Assembly: GCA_963812415.1 (NCBI GenBank)
Contig: CAWEVH010000043.1
Location: 186,001-250,000, forward strand
Source of the DNA: JACVRW01 sp963812415
Lineage (GTDB): Bacteria; Actinomycetota; Thermoleophilia; Solirubrobacterales; Thermoleophilaceae
Length of the DNA stretch: 64,000 nt
Reading direction: 5' to 3'
The notes under the pieces were generated by a model. That model was given only the letters and a program-made list of their open reading frames with translations. It did no database searches and was not told where the DNA came from. This document shows, in pieces, positions 51,474 through 61,541 of this stretch. How positions within the stretch are numbered: the stretch's first letter is position 1; each line of letters opens with the position of its first letter. A program made the position numbers and the translations under genes.

Positions 51474-52175
51474 CTAGACGTCCGCGGGCACGCGCCCCTC
51501 CTCGACGAGCTTCTCGAGGTGGGCCGCAAGGGTGAGCGCGGCGGCGGGCCGCAGCGCCGCCGGAGCGTCTGACCACACGACGTCGAGCAGCGCATCGCGA
51601 TCGCGGAGGCCGGAGTCGAGCGCCTCCAGCAGTCTTCGCTCCCGGTCGAGCCGGTGGGAGATGTACTCGTCGAGCTTGGCGGCCGGATCGGTGACGTAGG
51701 GGCCATGCCCGGGACAGATCACCTCGAGCTCGAGCTCGCGCAGGCGTCGCAGCGATTCGAGGTAGGCGGAGAGCGAGCCCTCGCCCGGAGCGATGAACAC
51801 GCTGCCGGTGCCGAGCACGGTGTCGCCGCTGAAGCAAGCGCCGCCGGCGATCAGGCAGACGCTGTCGGCCGAGTGGCCGGGCGTGGCGAGGGCTCGGAAC
51901 GGACCCACCCGCTCGCCCTCGACCGGGAGCACGACCGGCGCGTCGAGGCGCTCGGCTCCCTCCGCGTGGTCGGCGTGGGCGTGGGTGAGCGCCACGCCCT
52001 CGATCCCATCCGGCGCCGCGGCGCGCACGGCGTCGAGGTGAGCGGGATCGTCGGGGCCCGGGTCGACCACCCAGGTGCCGACCACGTAGGTGTTGGTGCC
52101 GTCGAGCGTGAGCGGTGACGGGTTGCTCGCCCGCACGCGGACGATGCCCGGCGGATCGCGATCGAAAGAGGCCAC
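51474..52175 (-). CDS. Metallo-beta-lactamase-fold hydrolase
   Basis: A 233-residue MBL-fold enzyme. The metal-binding signature THAHADHAEGAERL (HxHxDH) is followed by the third ligand ATPGHSADSVC, the bridging Asp in FSGDTVLG, and PGHGP with the last His. A winged-helix-like C-terminal extension (RDALLDVVWSDAPAALRPAAALTLAAHLEKLVEEG) is typical of the LACTB2-type, which are nucleases or thioesterases. Start GTG 52175 is taken; longer frames add an unlikely leader. The substrate is open. Confidence 0.88.
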   Translation of the reverse strand: MASFDRDPPGIVRVRASNPSPLTLDGTNTYVVGTWVVDPGPDDPAHLDAVRAAAPDGIEGVALTHAHADHAEGAERLDAPVVLPVEGERVGPFRALATPGHSADSVCLIAGGACFSGDTVLGTGSVFIAPGEGSLSAYLESLRRLRELELEVICPGHGPYVTDPAAKLDEYISHRLDRERRLLEALDSGLRDRDALLDVVWSDAPAALRPAAALTLAAHLEKLVEEGRVPADV

Positions 52176-52194
52176 GGGGCGGGTTGTAGCGGAG

Positions 52195-52200
52195 TATCCT
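52195..52200 (+). promoter_or_regulatory. -10 box for the PP2C phosphatase gene
   Basis: TATCCT ends 9 nt before TTG 52210, supporting a leaderless TTG start for the frame-shifted phosphatase. Confidence 0.35.
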
Positions 52201-52209
52201 CGCTGGAGG

Positions 52210-55150
52210 TTGGACGCGGTCACAGCAAGGGGGGGCGGGCAAGGACAACGCGGCACGCTGCTGATCGCGCTCGGGGCGCTGCTCGTCGGCTGACCGCACT
52301 GGACCTGGCGCTCGACGCCGGCGCACTGCTCGTCGAGTTGCTCGTGATCGGACCGCTGGTCGCGGCCACGAGCCTGCCTCCCGGACGGACGGCGCTCGTG
52401 GCGGGCTCTCGCGCTCGTCCTGGCGATCCCGCTGGGGCTGAGCGGGGACGAGCTTCGGCTCGGCCGAGCACATCACCGGCGTGGCCGTGGTGGCGATCGG
52501 CGGCGCGCTCGCGGTGGCAATCGCGGGACTGCGCGGCTCGGGCAGGCGCTCCGCCGCGCGGCTCGAGGCGCAGTACGGCGTCGCTCGCGCGATCGCCGAG
52601 GCGCGCACGCTCGACGAGGCGGCGCCCGCCGTGCTGGCGGCGATCGGCGAGCCGCTCGACTGGCAGCTCGGCCACCTGTGGGAGCCCGACTCCGAGGGCG
52701 AGATGCGCCGCGTCGCCGGCTGGCGTGCGGACGGGGTGCGCGCCGAGGCGTTCGACGCGGCCACCCGCGCCTTGGCCATGGCGCCGGGCGTCGGCCTGGC
52801 GGGACAGGTGTGGGAGTCGGGTGAGGCAACCTGGCTGAGCGATGCGCCCGCGGAAGCGAGCTTCCTCCGCGCCGAGGCCGCCGCCCGCTCGGGGCTGCGC
52901 GGCGCACTCGTGTTCCCGATCACGAGTGGCGAGCGGACCGTCGGCGTGATCGAGCTCTTCTCCTACGCGCGCCGCGAGCCCGACCCTGAGCTGATCGAGC
53001 TCACCAAGTCGCTCGGGCTGCAGATCGGCGAGTTCGTGGAGCGTCAGCGCATCGTCGAGGCCGTGCGCGAGAGCGAGGCGCGGCAGGGGGCGGTGCTCGC
53101 ATCCGCGCTCGACGGGGTCATGATCATGGATCACCGCGGGGACGTGGTCGAATGGAACCCGGCGGCCGAGCGGATCTTCGGTCGCCAGGCGTCGGACGTG
53201 ATCGGCCGCGAGATGGCGGAGCTGATCGTCCCCCCGTCGCTGCGAGCGGCGCACCGCCGGGCGCTGGCGCGCTATGTCGAGACCCGCGAGCCGACGATCC
53301 TCGGGCGGCGCCTCGAGCTGGTGGGCATGCGGGCCGACGGCAGCGAGTTCCCGATCGAGGTCGCGATCAACCGCATCGGCACCCGCGAGCCGCCCATGTT
53401 CACCGGCACGGTGCGCGACATCACCCGGCGCAAGGCGAACGAGGAGGAGCGCGAGGAGCTGCTGCGCCTCGAGCAGCTCGCCCGCCTCGACGCCGACCAG
53501 GCGCGCGAACAGCTCGAGGCGATCCTGTACGGCGTGGCCGACGGCATCACCGCGCAGGGACCCGACGGCAAGCTGCTGTTCGCGAACGCCGCCGCCGTCG
53601 AGGCGCTCGGCTACGGCTCGAGCGAGGAGCTGCTGGCGGCGCCCGTGGAGAGCCTGGTCGAGCACTTCGACATGCTCACCGAGGACGGGCGTCCCTTCGT
53701 GGTCCAGGAGCTGCCCGGGCGGCGCGCCCTCGTGGACGGGGTACCCGCCGAGGCGGTCGTGCGCTTCCGAGTGCGAGCGACCGGCGAGGAGCGCTGGTCC
53801 GCGGTCAAGGCGACGCCGATCCTCGACGGCGGGGGCAGGGTCACGATGGCGATCAACGTGATCGAGGACATCACCACGCACAAGCGCGCCGAGATGGCGC
53901 AGCGCTTCCTGGCCGACAGCAGCGCCCTGCTGTCGGCCTCGCTCGATCCCGACGAGCTGCTCCGCCAGGTGGCGAGCCTCGCGGTGCCCGAGGTCGCCGA
54001 CTGGTGCGCCGTCGACCTGCGCGACGAGCTCGGCGGGCCCGAGCGGGTGGCGCTCGCGCATTTCGACCCGGCCGTCCAGGCGCGCGGCGAGGACCTCAGC
54101 CGGCGCTACCCGCCCGACCCGACCGCCGAGCAGGGCGTTCCCAAGGTGCTCCGCACCGGCGTGCCGGAGCTCTACCCGGAGATCACGGACGAGATGGTGC
54201 GCGCGGGCGCCGTCGACGACGAGCACTACCGGCTGATCAGCGAGCTCGGCATGCGCTCCGCGATGATCGTCCCGCTGAAGGCGCGCAAGCGGACGATGGG
54301 CGCGCTCTCGTTCGTCACCGGGCCGCTCGGGTCGCCGCTTCGACACGACGGACCTGCGCCTGGCCGAGGAGCTCGCGCGACGCTGCTCGACGGCGGTCGA
54401 CAACGCGCGCCTCTACACCGAGCGCGCCTACATCGCGCGCACGCTTCAGCAGAGCCTGCTGCCGGTCGAGCTCCCGGACATCCCCGGCATCGACGCCGCC
54501 GCACGCTTCCGCCCGACCGGAGACGGCAACGAGGTGGGCGGCGACTTCTATGACATGTTCGCGAGCGGCGGCCGCGGCTGGACCGTCGTGATGGGCGACG
54601 TGTGCGGGAAGGGGCCGGACGCCGCCGCGGTGACCGCGCTCGCCCGCTACACGCTGCGCGCCGCCGCCGCGCGTGAGCGGCTGCCCTCGCGCAGCCTGCG
54701 CCTCCTGAACGAGGCCCTGCTCAGCCAGCGCGACGACAGGCGCTTCTGCACCGTCGCCTACGCCTACATCGAGATGCTCGACGAGGGCGCGCGGGTGGGC
54801 TTCGCGAGCGGCGGTCATCCCCTCCCCCTCCACCTGCGCGCCGACGGCTGGGTGGAGCCCGTGGGCAGCCCCGGGCACGCTCCTCGGGGTGGTGCCCGAC
54901 CCGTCGTTCGAGGACCGGGCGGTGGCGCTCGACCCCGGTGACTCGCTCGTGTTCTACACCGACGGGGTGATCGAGGGCCGGGGCGACGAGCCCTCCCTGG
55001 ACGAGGAGCAGCCTCGCCGAGCTCGTGGCCGCCTGCGCCGGGCGCGAGGCCGATGCGATCGCGGCCGAGATCGAGCAGGCGGCGGTACGCGGGCAGCGCG
55101 GCGGTCCGAGGGACGACATCGCGGTGCTCGTCCTGCGCGTGGCGCCCTGA
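52210..55150 (+). CDS. RsbU-like membrane PAS/GAF PP2C phosphatase (several frameshifts)
   Basis: A regulatory serine phosphatase of the SpoIIE/RsbU type, about 980 residues if indels are corrected. Order: N-terminal membrane helices (LLIALGALLVG, GALLVELLVIGPLVAA, then ALVLAIPLGL and VAVVAIGGALAVAIAGL), GAF (VARAIAEARTLDEAAPAVLAAIG), PAS (VLASALDGVMIMDHRGDVVEWNPAAERIFG), a second PAS (AILYGVADGITAQGPDGKLLFAN), GAF (ADSSALLSASLDPDELLRQVASL) and PP2C (GNEVGGDFYDMF, VMGDVCGKGPDAAAVTAL). Frames are broken near 52290, 52407, 52454, 54337, 54874 and 55012. It likely dephosphorylates an anti-anti-sigma factor; an RsbW-like gene follows. Confidence 0.8.
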
Positions 55151-55175
55151 AGCGCTCGCCGGCCAGGGTCCCCAT

Positions 55176-55201
55176 GTTGAGAAATCGCGCGTGGTGGGTA
55201 T
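55176..55201 (+). promoter_or_regulatory. Stress-sigma-like promoter (GTTG-N16-GGGTAT)
   Basis: GTTG (55176-55179) and GGGTAT (55196-55201) match the SigB-type pattern GNNT/GTTT-N14-16-GGGTAT of Gram-positive stress promoters. It lies between the PP2C phosphatase and the RsbW-like gene. Confidence 0.45.
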
Positions 55202-55371
55202 GACGAATATTGGGCAGTAGTAGCCCTGTAGGTGTCAAGCCCCAGGACGCGAGCTCCGGAGACGCTCTCATCGCGACGCATACCGGCCATCGGACGCGCG
55301 ACAGCGCGCCCCAGTTCCGTGCCCCGACACCGTTCGGCCCCTTGAGCACGCCCGGGACCTCGCGCCTGCCG

Positions 55372-55749
55372 GTGGACGACGTGCTGAGCATGCGCCTGCG
55401 CGGCAACACGGACGCGCCCGCCCAGGCGCGCCGCGCCCTCGGCCAGCTCCGGTCCGACCTCGACGCGCCGCTGATGGAGACGCTGCGGCTGCTCGTGACG
55501 GAGCTCGTGTCCAACAGCGTGCGTCACGCGGGCGCGAAGGCCGTGACGCTGAAGGTCGCCGTCGGCCGGGCCGCCGTGCTGACCGAGGTGACCGACGACG
55601 GACCGGGCTTCGACCCCGACCGTACCGGCACACCGCGCGCCGACAGCACCGGCTGGGGGCTGTTCCTCGTCGAGCGGCTCGCGCACCGATGGGGCGTGGT
55701 CAAGGAGGGCAAGTCCACGCGCGTCTGGTTCGAGCTCCCGCGGGTGTAG
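55372..55749 (+). CDS. RsbW-like anti-sigma ATPase (HATPase_c)
   Basis: A GHKL-fold protein of the anti-sigma/serine kinase type, about 125 residues from GTG 55372. The N box ETLRLLVTELVSNSVRHAGA and the G boxes VTDDGPGFDPD and GWGLFLVERLAHRWGV are complete. It lacks the usual DNA-binding or receptor domains, as expected for RsbW-type regulators that bind a sigma factor or its antagonist. The frame opens at TTG 55210 with a disordered N-terminus; if the stress promoter is real, that TTG would be almost at the transcript start. No sigma or STAS gene adjoins it. Confidence 0.82.
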   Translation: MDDVLSMRLRGNTDAPAQARRALGQLRSDLDAPLMETLRLLVTELVSNSVRHAGAKAVTLKVAVGRAAVLTEVTDDGPGFDPDRTGTPRADSTGWGLFLVERLAHRWGVVKEGKSTRVWFELPRV

Positions 55750-55752
55750 GCA

Positions 55753-56685
55753 CTAGCCGAGCGTGAGCTGCTCCTCGTCCGGGGGCGGCGGCTCCGGGAC
55801 CGGAGGCGTCTGTCCGAGCAGCGCGCGGAAGCGCTGCGCGGCCGTGGGCGCGTCGTCGTCGCGGTTGTTGTTGAAGGCCACGTGGACCTCGCCCGCCTGC
55901 TCTGCCAGCGCCCGCACGCGCCCGCCGATCTCCTCCAGCTCGTCGTCGGCGTAGCGCCAGGCGAAGCGCTCCGCCACGGTCTTGCCGGTGAGGTAGCCCT
56001 CCGTGTTACGGCCGTGGGCGCGCAGGTAGGCGACCGACTCGTTCGTGACCGCGTCGAGCGGGGGCATGATCTGGAAGTGCTCGTCCGGCGGCGCGTCGAC
56101 GCACACGAAGGCCACATCCCGCTCGCCGAACCAGCCGAGGGTCGCCTCGCGACGCTTGTCCGAGACCCAGCTGCGGTGGCGCAGCTCGATCGCGAGCCGC
56201 CGCCCCGCGAAGCACTCCACCAGCCGGTCTAGCTCGTCCAGCGCGTGGCGGCCGGGCGAGAACGCCGGGGTGAGCTGCAGCAGGTAGACGCCGAGCTTGC
56301 CGGCCTCCGCGAGCGGCGAGGTCTCCTCCACCAGCCGGCGCGCCAGCGCCACCTCGAGCTCCGGCTCGAGCACCACCCGGCCGCGCTCGTTGGTGCGGGC
56401 GCCGTCGCGCAGGTCGGGCGGCAGCGAGTCGAGGCCGGCTGCATGGCGCGAGAGCAGGCGGTGCGCCTTGACGTCGAACACGAACCGATCGGGCGTGGCC
56501 TTGACCCAGCCATGCACGGTGTTGCGGTCGGGCACCGCGTAGAAGCTCGAGTTCAGCTCCACGGCCTCGAAGCGCTGCGCGTACCAGGGCAAGCGCTCCT
56601 TGGCCGGCAGCTTCGGCGGGTACCACTCCTTGACGAAGCCGGGGTCCGCCCAGCTCGACGTGCCGACGAGAATTCGACCGCTCAT
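55753..56685 (-). CDS. DUF72 domain protein
   Basis: A 310-residue TIM-barrel protein of the DUF72 (YecE) family. The start ILVGTSSWADPGFVKEWYPPKLPAKERLPWYAQRFEAVELNSSFYA, the later RFVFDVKAHRLLSRH, and AIELRHRSWV are all diagnostic, as is the end VHVAFNNNRDDDAPTAAQRFRALLGQ. Function is unknown in spite of a solved fold; nuclease-like suggestions exist. ATG 56685 starts the conserved core; the longer frame adds an unlikely leader. It converges on the RsbW-like gene with a 3-bp gap. Confidence 0.9.
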   Translation of the reverse strand: MSGRILVGTSSWADPGFVKEWYPPKLPAKERLPWYAQRFEAVELNSSFYAVPDRNTVHGWVKATPDRFVFDVKAHRLLSRHAAGLDSLPPDLRDGARTNERGRVVLEPELEVALARRLVEETSPLAEAGKLGVYLLQLTPAFSPGRHALDELDRLVECFAGRRLAIELRHRSWVSDKRREATLGWFGERDVAFVCVDAPPDEHFQIMPPLDAVTNESVAYLRAHGRNTEGYLTGKTVAERFAWRYADDELEEIGGRVRALAEQAGEVHVAFNNNRDDDAPTAAQRFRALLGQTPPVPEPPPPDEEQLTLG

Positions 56686-56720
56686 GGCGCGGACGCGTAG
56701 AGCGAGGCCCGGACTGCGGC

Positions 56721-56726
56721 TAGGGT
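56721..56726 (+). promoter_or_regulatory. -10 box for the M48 gene
   Basis: TAGGGT ends 6 nt before ATG 56733. Confidence 0.4.
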
Positions 56727-56732
56727 CTCGCG

Positions 56733-57730
56733 ATGGGAGCAGATCGAGATCCGCCTGGCGGCTCGAGGGCATCTCGCCGCGCGCCTACCAGCACCCGGCC
56801 GACGGGCTGCGACCGCGGCGCTCGCGAAGGTCCCTTACCTCGACGAGGTGGTGAGGCAAGCTGATCGCGCTCGGCTACGAGCGTGCGCTGCGCGCCGGCG
56901 TCGCTCGGTGCCTCGGTGAGGCTCGGGCAGGAGCAGCTCCCGCACGTGTGGGTGCTGCAGCGGCAGGTGTACAACGCGCTCGACATGGAGCGAGTGCCGG
57001 ACCTCTACATGACCCAGTTCCCGTCGCCAACGCCTACACGATCGGCACGGAGCAGCCGATCGTGATCGTGAACTCGGAGCTCGATGCGGCTGCTGGACGA
57101 CGACGGGCGCAGCGTGGTGCTCGCGCACGAGGCGGCCACGTGCACTCCGACCACGTGCTCACCGCACCGCCTGCATCATCCTGACTGCGGTCGGCTCATC
57201 GGCGCGCCTGCCGATCCTCGCCGGCTGCCGCTGCTCGCATCCTGACTGGCGCTCATCGAGTGGCCCCCGCCGCCGAAGCTGTGTGCGACCGCGCCGCCGC
57301 GCTCGTGACGCGCGACCCGCAGGCGGTCTGCGCGCCTCATGAGATCGTCGACGGGCGAGGCGGCCGAGGAGCTCAACCTCGACGCCTTCATCGGCAGGGG
57401 ATGGAGTACAGCGAGAGGCGGCAGCGGGCCTCGAGCGGCTGACCAGCTGCATGCAGGACCTGCACGTGACGCACCCGATGCCGGTTCGCCGGGTGCGCAT
57501 GCTGCTCGACTGGGTGCGCGAAGGCGAGTACGACCGCGATGGTGCGCGGCGAATACATCCGCCGTGGCGAGAAGAGTCGAGCGCGAGCGAGGAGGCCGAC
57601 GCCGCGAGCGCGCTACTACGGCGAGCGCATATCCGGCGCGATCCAGGCGGCCGGCTCGTCGATCGCCGACGTGGGCCAGCAGCTCGGCGAGTGGCTGAAG
57701 AGACTCCCGCAGGAGGGCGACGACGAGTAG
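56733..57730 (+). pseudogene. M48-family zinc metallopeptidase, broken by many indels
   Basis: Fragments in all three plus-strand frames spell an M48 (HtpX/Ste24-like) protein of about 330 residues. They include EGISPRAYQHPAD, LGQEQLPHVWVLQRQVYNALDMERVPDLYMTQFP, TEQPIVIVNSEL, the zinc motif LAHEAAHVHSDHVL (HExxH, needing one added base near 57138), DRAAALVTRDPQAVC, HVTHPMPVRRVRMLLDWVREGEY and IQAAGSSIADVGQQLGEW. At least six single-base indels are needed, for example an extra C at 56857 and a missing base near 57021. Neighbouring genes are also damaged, so low-quality sequence is as likely as true decay. Confidence 0.7.
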
Positions 57731-57740
57731 CGAGTAGCGG

Positions 57741-60700
57741 CCCCCCCGCCGCCCGAAGCGTGTGCCCCGCCGGCGCGACCGCGCGCAGATCCGCTCTCCT
57801 GCCTGCGTATCCGTGCTCCAGACCCGGCGCGGTTCGATGTGCGTGACCTTGGCGACGGGGAGGTCGGGCCGCTCGAGGCGCTCGATCCGGTCGACCAGCA
57901 CGTTCGTGGTGCCTTCGCGGCGCTCGAGGCGACCCGCCGCGAGCACGAGCGGCTCCGCGCGAACGGCGAGGCGGAAGCGGTCGTGCACCGGCGGCGGCAG
58001 GATCAGGTTGATCGTGCCGAACTCGTCCTCGAGCAGCATGAACGTGACCCCCTTCGCGGTGGCGGGCCGCTGCCGCGCCACCACGAGGCCGGCGACCCGG
58101 ACTCGGCGCCCGTGCGGATGCGCTGCGAGCTCCCTGCTCGAGCGCAGGTCGTCCGGCAGGCCCGGCGCATCAGCTCGAGCGGATGCTCGCGCAGCGTGAC
58201 GCCGGTCGAGCCGTAGTCCGCCAGCATCCGCTCCCAGGCGCTGAGCGCCCGCAGCTCCGGCCCCTCGTGGGGCTCGAGCGGCAGCGCCAGCTGGGTTCCC
58301 TCCGGCAGCGACGTGCCGGGCACGGCCACCCCCAGCATCCAGAGCGCCCGCCGCCGCTTGTCCTCCTCCGCTCCATCGACGAGCGCGTCGCACGCCCCCG
58401 CCCACGCAAGCCTCCCGAGCGTCTCGCCCGACGCCCCCGACCGCCCCGCGAGATCCCCCAAAGACCGCCACGGCCCGCCCGTCTCGCGCTCGGCCACGAG
58501 CGCCCGCACCTCCGCCTCCTTCACACCACCCACATAGCCGAGCCCCAACCGCACAGCGAGCCCTGACCCGCGCTCCACCCGGCAGGCGGCCCCACTCCGC
58601 ACGACGCAGGGAGGGAGCACGGCCACCCCCACCCGCTGCGCCTCGTGCACCAGCGCATCGGGCGGATAGAACCCCATCGGCTGCTCGTTGAGGAGCGCGC
58701 ACAGGAACTCCTGGTGGTAGTGGACCCGCAGCCACGTCGACTGGTAGGCGAGCAGCCCGAACGCCGCCGAGTGCGCCTTCGGGAACCCGAAGCCCGAGAA
58801 GCCGACGATCTGGGTCCAGACCTGCTCCGCGACCTCGCGCGTGGCACCCCGCTCGACCCCACCCGCGATGAACTTCTCCTCGTAGGCCCTGATCGCCGCC
58901 TCCGAGCGCTTGCGGCTCATGGCCCGCCGCAGCCCTTCGGCCTCCCCCGCCCCGAAGCCGGCGAACGCCATCGCGACCTCGAGCACCTGGTCCTGGAAGA
59001 CGATCGTGCCGAGCGTGTCGCGCAGCACCGGCTCGAGCGACGGGTGCAGGTAGGGCACCTCGTAGGAGGGGTCGTCGCGCAACCGCTTGCGATGCTCGAT
59101 GTACGGATGCACCGCGCCGCCGATGATCGGCCCGGGCCGGACGAGCGCCACCTGCACGGTCAGGTCGTCGAGGTTCTCCGGCCGTGTGCGCGGGAGCATC
59201 TGCATCTGCGCCCGCGACTCGATCTGGAACACGCCCGTGGTCTCCGCCCTGCGGATGCGCGCGTAGACCTCCTTGTCGTCGTAGGGGATGCGCGAGAGGT
59301 CGATCCGCTCGCCGCGCATGCGGGCGATCTCGTCGACGCAGCGCTCGACGGCCGACAGCATCCCGAGGCCGAGCAGGTCGATCTTGAGGAAGCCGGCGTC
59401 GCCGCACGAGTCCTTGTCCCACTGCACCATCTGACGTCCCTCCATCGAAGCCGGCTGCACCGGACAGAGGTCGACCAGCGGCTGAGTCGAGATCACCATT
59501 CCGCCCGGGTGCTGAGACTGGTGACGCGGCAGGCCCCAGGCATCGCGCGCGAGCTTGACGAGCGCCCGCCAGCGCGGCGAGCCGCCCTTGGGGACGTCCT
59601 CCTCGATGTCGTTCCGCTCCTTCCAGGGGTCGACCGCCCGCGCCAGGCGCTCGATCTCCCCCGGCGGCAGCCCGAGCGCCTTGGCGAAGTCACGCACCGC
59701 CGAGCGCACCGCGAAGGTCGAGAAGGCGGCCACGAGCGCGCAGCGGTCGCGCCCGTAGCGGTCGTGGACGCGCGGGATCAGCACGTCGCGCAGGTCGCGC
59801 GGGAAGTCGAGGTCGATGTCCGGCAGCGCGGTGAGCTCCTCGTTCAGGAAGCGCCCGAGCAGCAGCTCGTTCTCGATCGGGTCGACATGCGAGAGCCCGG
59901 TGAGGTAGCAGACGATCGAGGAGACGCTCGAGCCCCTCCCCCGCCCCGGCGGCAGGAGGCGCCGCGCGGACTCCGGCCCGCGCACCTCGCCCGCCACCTC
60001 GCGGGCGAGCTCGAGCAGGTCGCGATGGAGGATGAAGAAGCCGGACAGGCCGAGGTGGCGGATCACCCCGAGCTCCTCTTCGAGCCGGGCGAGCGCCTCG
60101 TCGCGCACCCGCCGGCCCCGGTAGCGCTCATCGAACAGCGAGCGGCAGAGCTCGGCGAGCCGGCCGTCCGCATCGGGATCCTCGGAGCCGGGGTAGCGGT
60201 AGCCGAGATCCTCCGTGAGGTCGAAGCGCAGCCGCTCCGCGAGGCGCCCGCTCTCCTCCACCGCGTCCGGATGCTCCCGGAAGCGCTCCGCCATCCGCTC
60301 GGGCGGGGCCAGCACGTGCGAGGAGTTGCCGCGCCGGCTCGGCTCGGTCTCGTCGAGGGTCTTGCCGTACCGCACCGCGACCATCGCGTCCTGGAGCGCG
60401 ATCCGCTCGCGCGTGTGCGCGTGGACGTTGCCCGTGGCCACGCACGGCACCCCGAGCCGCTCGGCGAGGTCGGCCAGCAGGCGGTTGCGACGACGGTCGT
60501 GGCGCCAGTAGGGCCGCTGGATCTCGATCCGGAAGCGATCCGCCCCGAAGGCGCGCAAGAGGCGCCGGCCCACCGCCGCGGCGCCCGGGTGGTCGCCCGC
60601 CTCGATCCGGGCCGCCACGGCGCCGTCGCGCGCGCAGCCGGACAGGCAGACGAGGCCCTCGGCGTGGCGCTCCACGTCCTCGATCGACACGCTCGGCTCC

Positions 60701-61080
60701 TCGTCGAGCGGGTCCTGTCCCGGCCGGCGCCCCTGCTCGACCAACGCGACCGGCTCGGACCAGCCCTCACGAGCCCAGCGGCGGGTGTGCCAGTGCGCGG
60801 CGGTGAGGAGCCGGCAGAGGTTGGTGTAGCCGGTGCGGCTCTCGCACAGGAGCGTGAGGTGCGAGCCGTCGTCGAGCGTGACCTCCGCGCCGGTGATCGG
60901 CCGCACTCCGAGCGGCCGGAGCGCCCGCGCCATCTCCATCGTGCCGTGCAGGCCATCGTGGTCGGTCAGAGCGAGCGCCCGGTGCCCCTGCTCGGCAGCC
61001 GTGCCGGCCAGCTCCACTGGGTGCGAGGCCCCGTCGAGGAACGAGAAGGCGGAGTGGCAGTGGAGCTCGACGTACGACAC
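57741..61080 (-). CDS. dnaE2: Error-prone DNA polymerase DnaE2 (frameshifts at C-terminus)
   Basis: A C-family alpha-subunit polymerase for damage-induced mutagenesis. The PHP domain opens SYVELHCHSAFSFLDGASHP; the catalytic aspartates are in ALPDIDLDFPRDLRD; the finger and tau-like regions follow, with QSQHPGGMVIS and SGFGFPKAHSAAFGLLAYQ as in DnaE2. A base is missing near 58160, after which the frame continues LPDDLRSSRELAAHPHGRRVRVAGLVVARQRPATAKGVTF, the OB-fold tail. A second indel near 57796 leads into DLRAVAPAGHTLR, the usual end; the stop is not resolved and the left limit is approximate. GTG 61080 is preferred to 61086. A LexA-type box covers the start. Confidence 0.9.
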
Positions 61081-61093
61081 GAACACATGTTCG
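61080..61093 (-). promoter_or_regulatory. LexA-type SOS box at the dnaE2 start
   Basis: CGAAC-ACAT-GTTCG (plus strand) matches the Gram-positive/actinobacterial LexA box exactly in both half-sites. It overlaps the candidate GTG starts of dnaE2, whose relatives are SOS-controlled. Confidence 0.7.
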
Positions 61094-61177
61094 CAGTTGG
61101 TCGAGACGGATGCCTACGGCTCGTCGCTCGGGATGGGGCCTCAGCCTCCGCCGCCTCCCCCACCCTCGACGACCGGC

Positions 61178-61522
61178 TCAGCCCGAGCGGCCCAGCTCGC
61201 CCACCGCCCCGCGCAGCCCGGTGCAACCGATGCAGGCCACACAGCCAACGCATCCGACGCAACCGATGCAGGCCGCGCACGCGGTGCAGCCGACGTTGGC
61301 GATCCCTCCGGCGATGCCCGCGCTCGCCACGACGCCCGCGCTGCCCACCACCGCGGCGCTCCCAACAACGCCCGCGCTGCCAACCGTGCCGGCGCTCCCG
61401 ATCACCCCGACGCTCGCCACCGTCCCCGCGCTTCCGACCACGCCTGCGCTTGCGACCGTGCCCGCACTGCCGACGTTGCCCGGCCCGGTCGACGCCCGCG
61501 TTGGCGCTCCAGCTTCGGCCAT
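61178..61522 (-). CDS. Hexapeptide-repeat protein with a cysteine ladder
   Basis: A 114-residue low-complexity protein. From about residue 17 it consists of about 14 perfect-phase hexads of the form G-S-A-G-x-V (GSAGTV, ASAGVV, GSAGTV, ASVGVI and so on). In the last four full hexads (GCTACA, ACIGCV, GCVGCV, ACIGCT) cysteines replace positions 2 and 5, so every third residue is Cys. It ends GLRGAVGELGRSG. Six-residue periodicity suggests a beta-helix or solenoid with cysteines stacked along one edge. No signal peptide. It lies 20 bp after the EAL-GGDEF gene and 91 bp before dnaE2. Codon bias or a reverse-strand artefact cannot be excluded. Function unknown. Confidence 0.6.
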   Translation of the reverse strand: MAEAGAPTRASTGPGNVGSAGTVASAGVVGSAGTVASVGVIGSAGTVGSAGVVGSAAVVGSAGVVASAGIAGGIANVGCTACAACIGCVGCVGCVACIGCTGLRGAVGELGRSG

Positions 61523-61541
61523 GGGCCGAACTCTACGGCGC

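Noticed and set aside
61250..61520. Short tandem repeats that could be a CRISPR or satellite array
   Set aside because: Units are 18 bp or multiples, imperfect, in frame with a hexapeptide protein, and without spacers.
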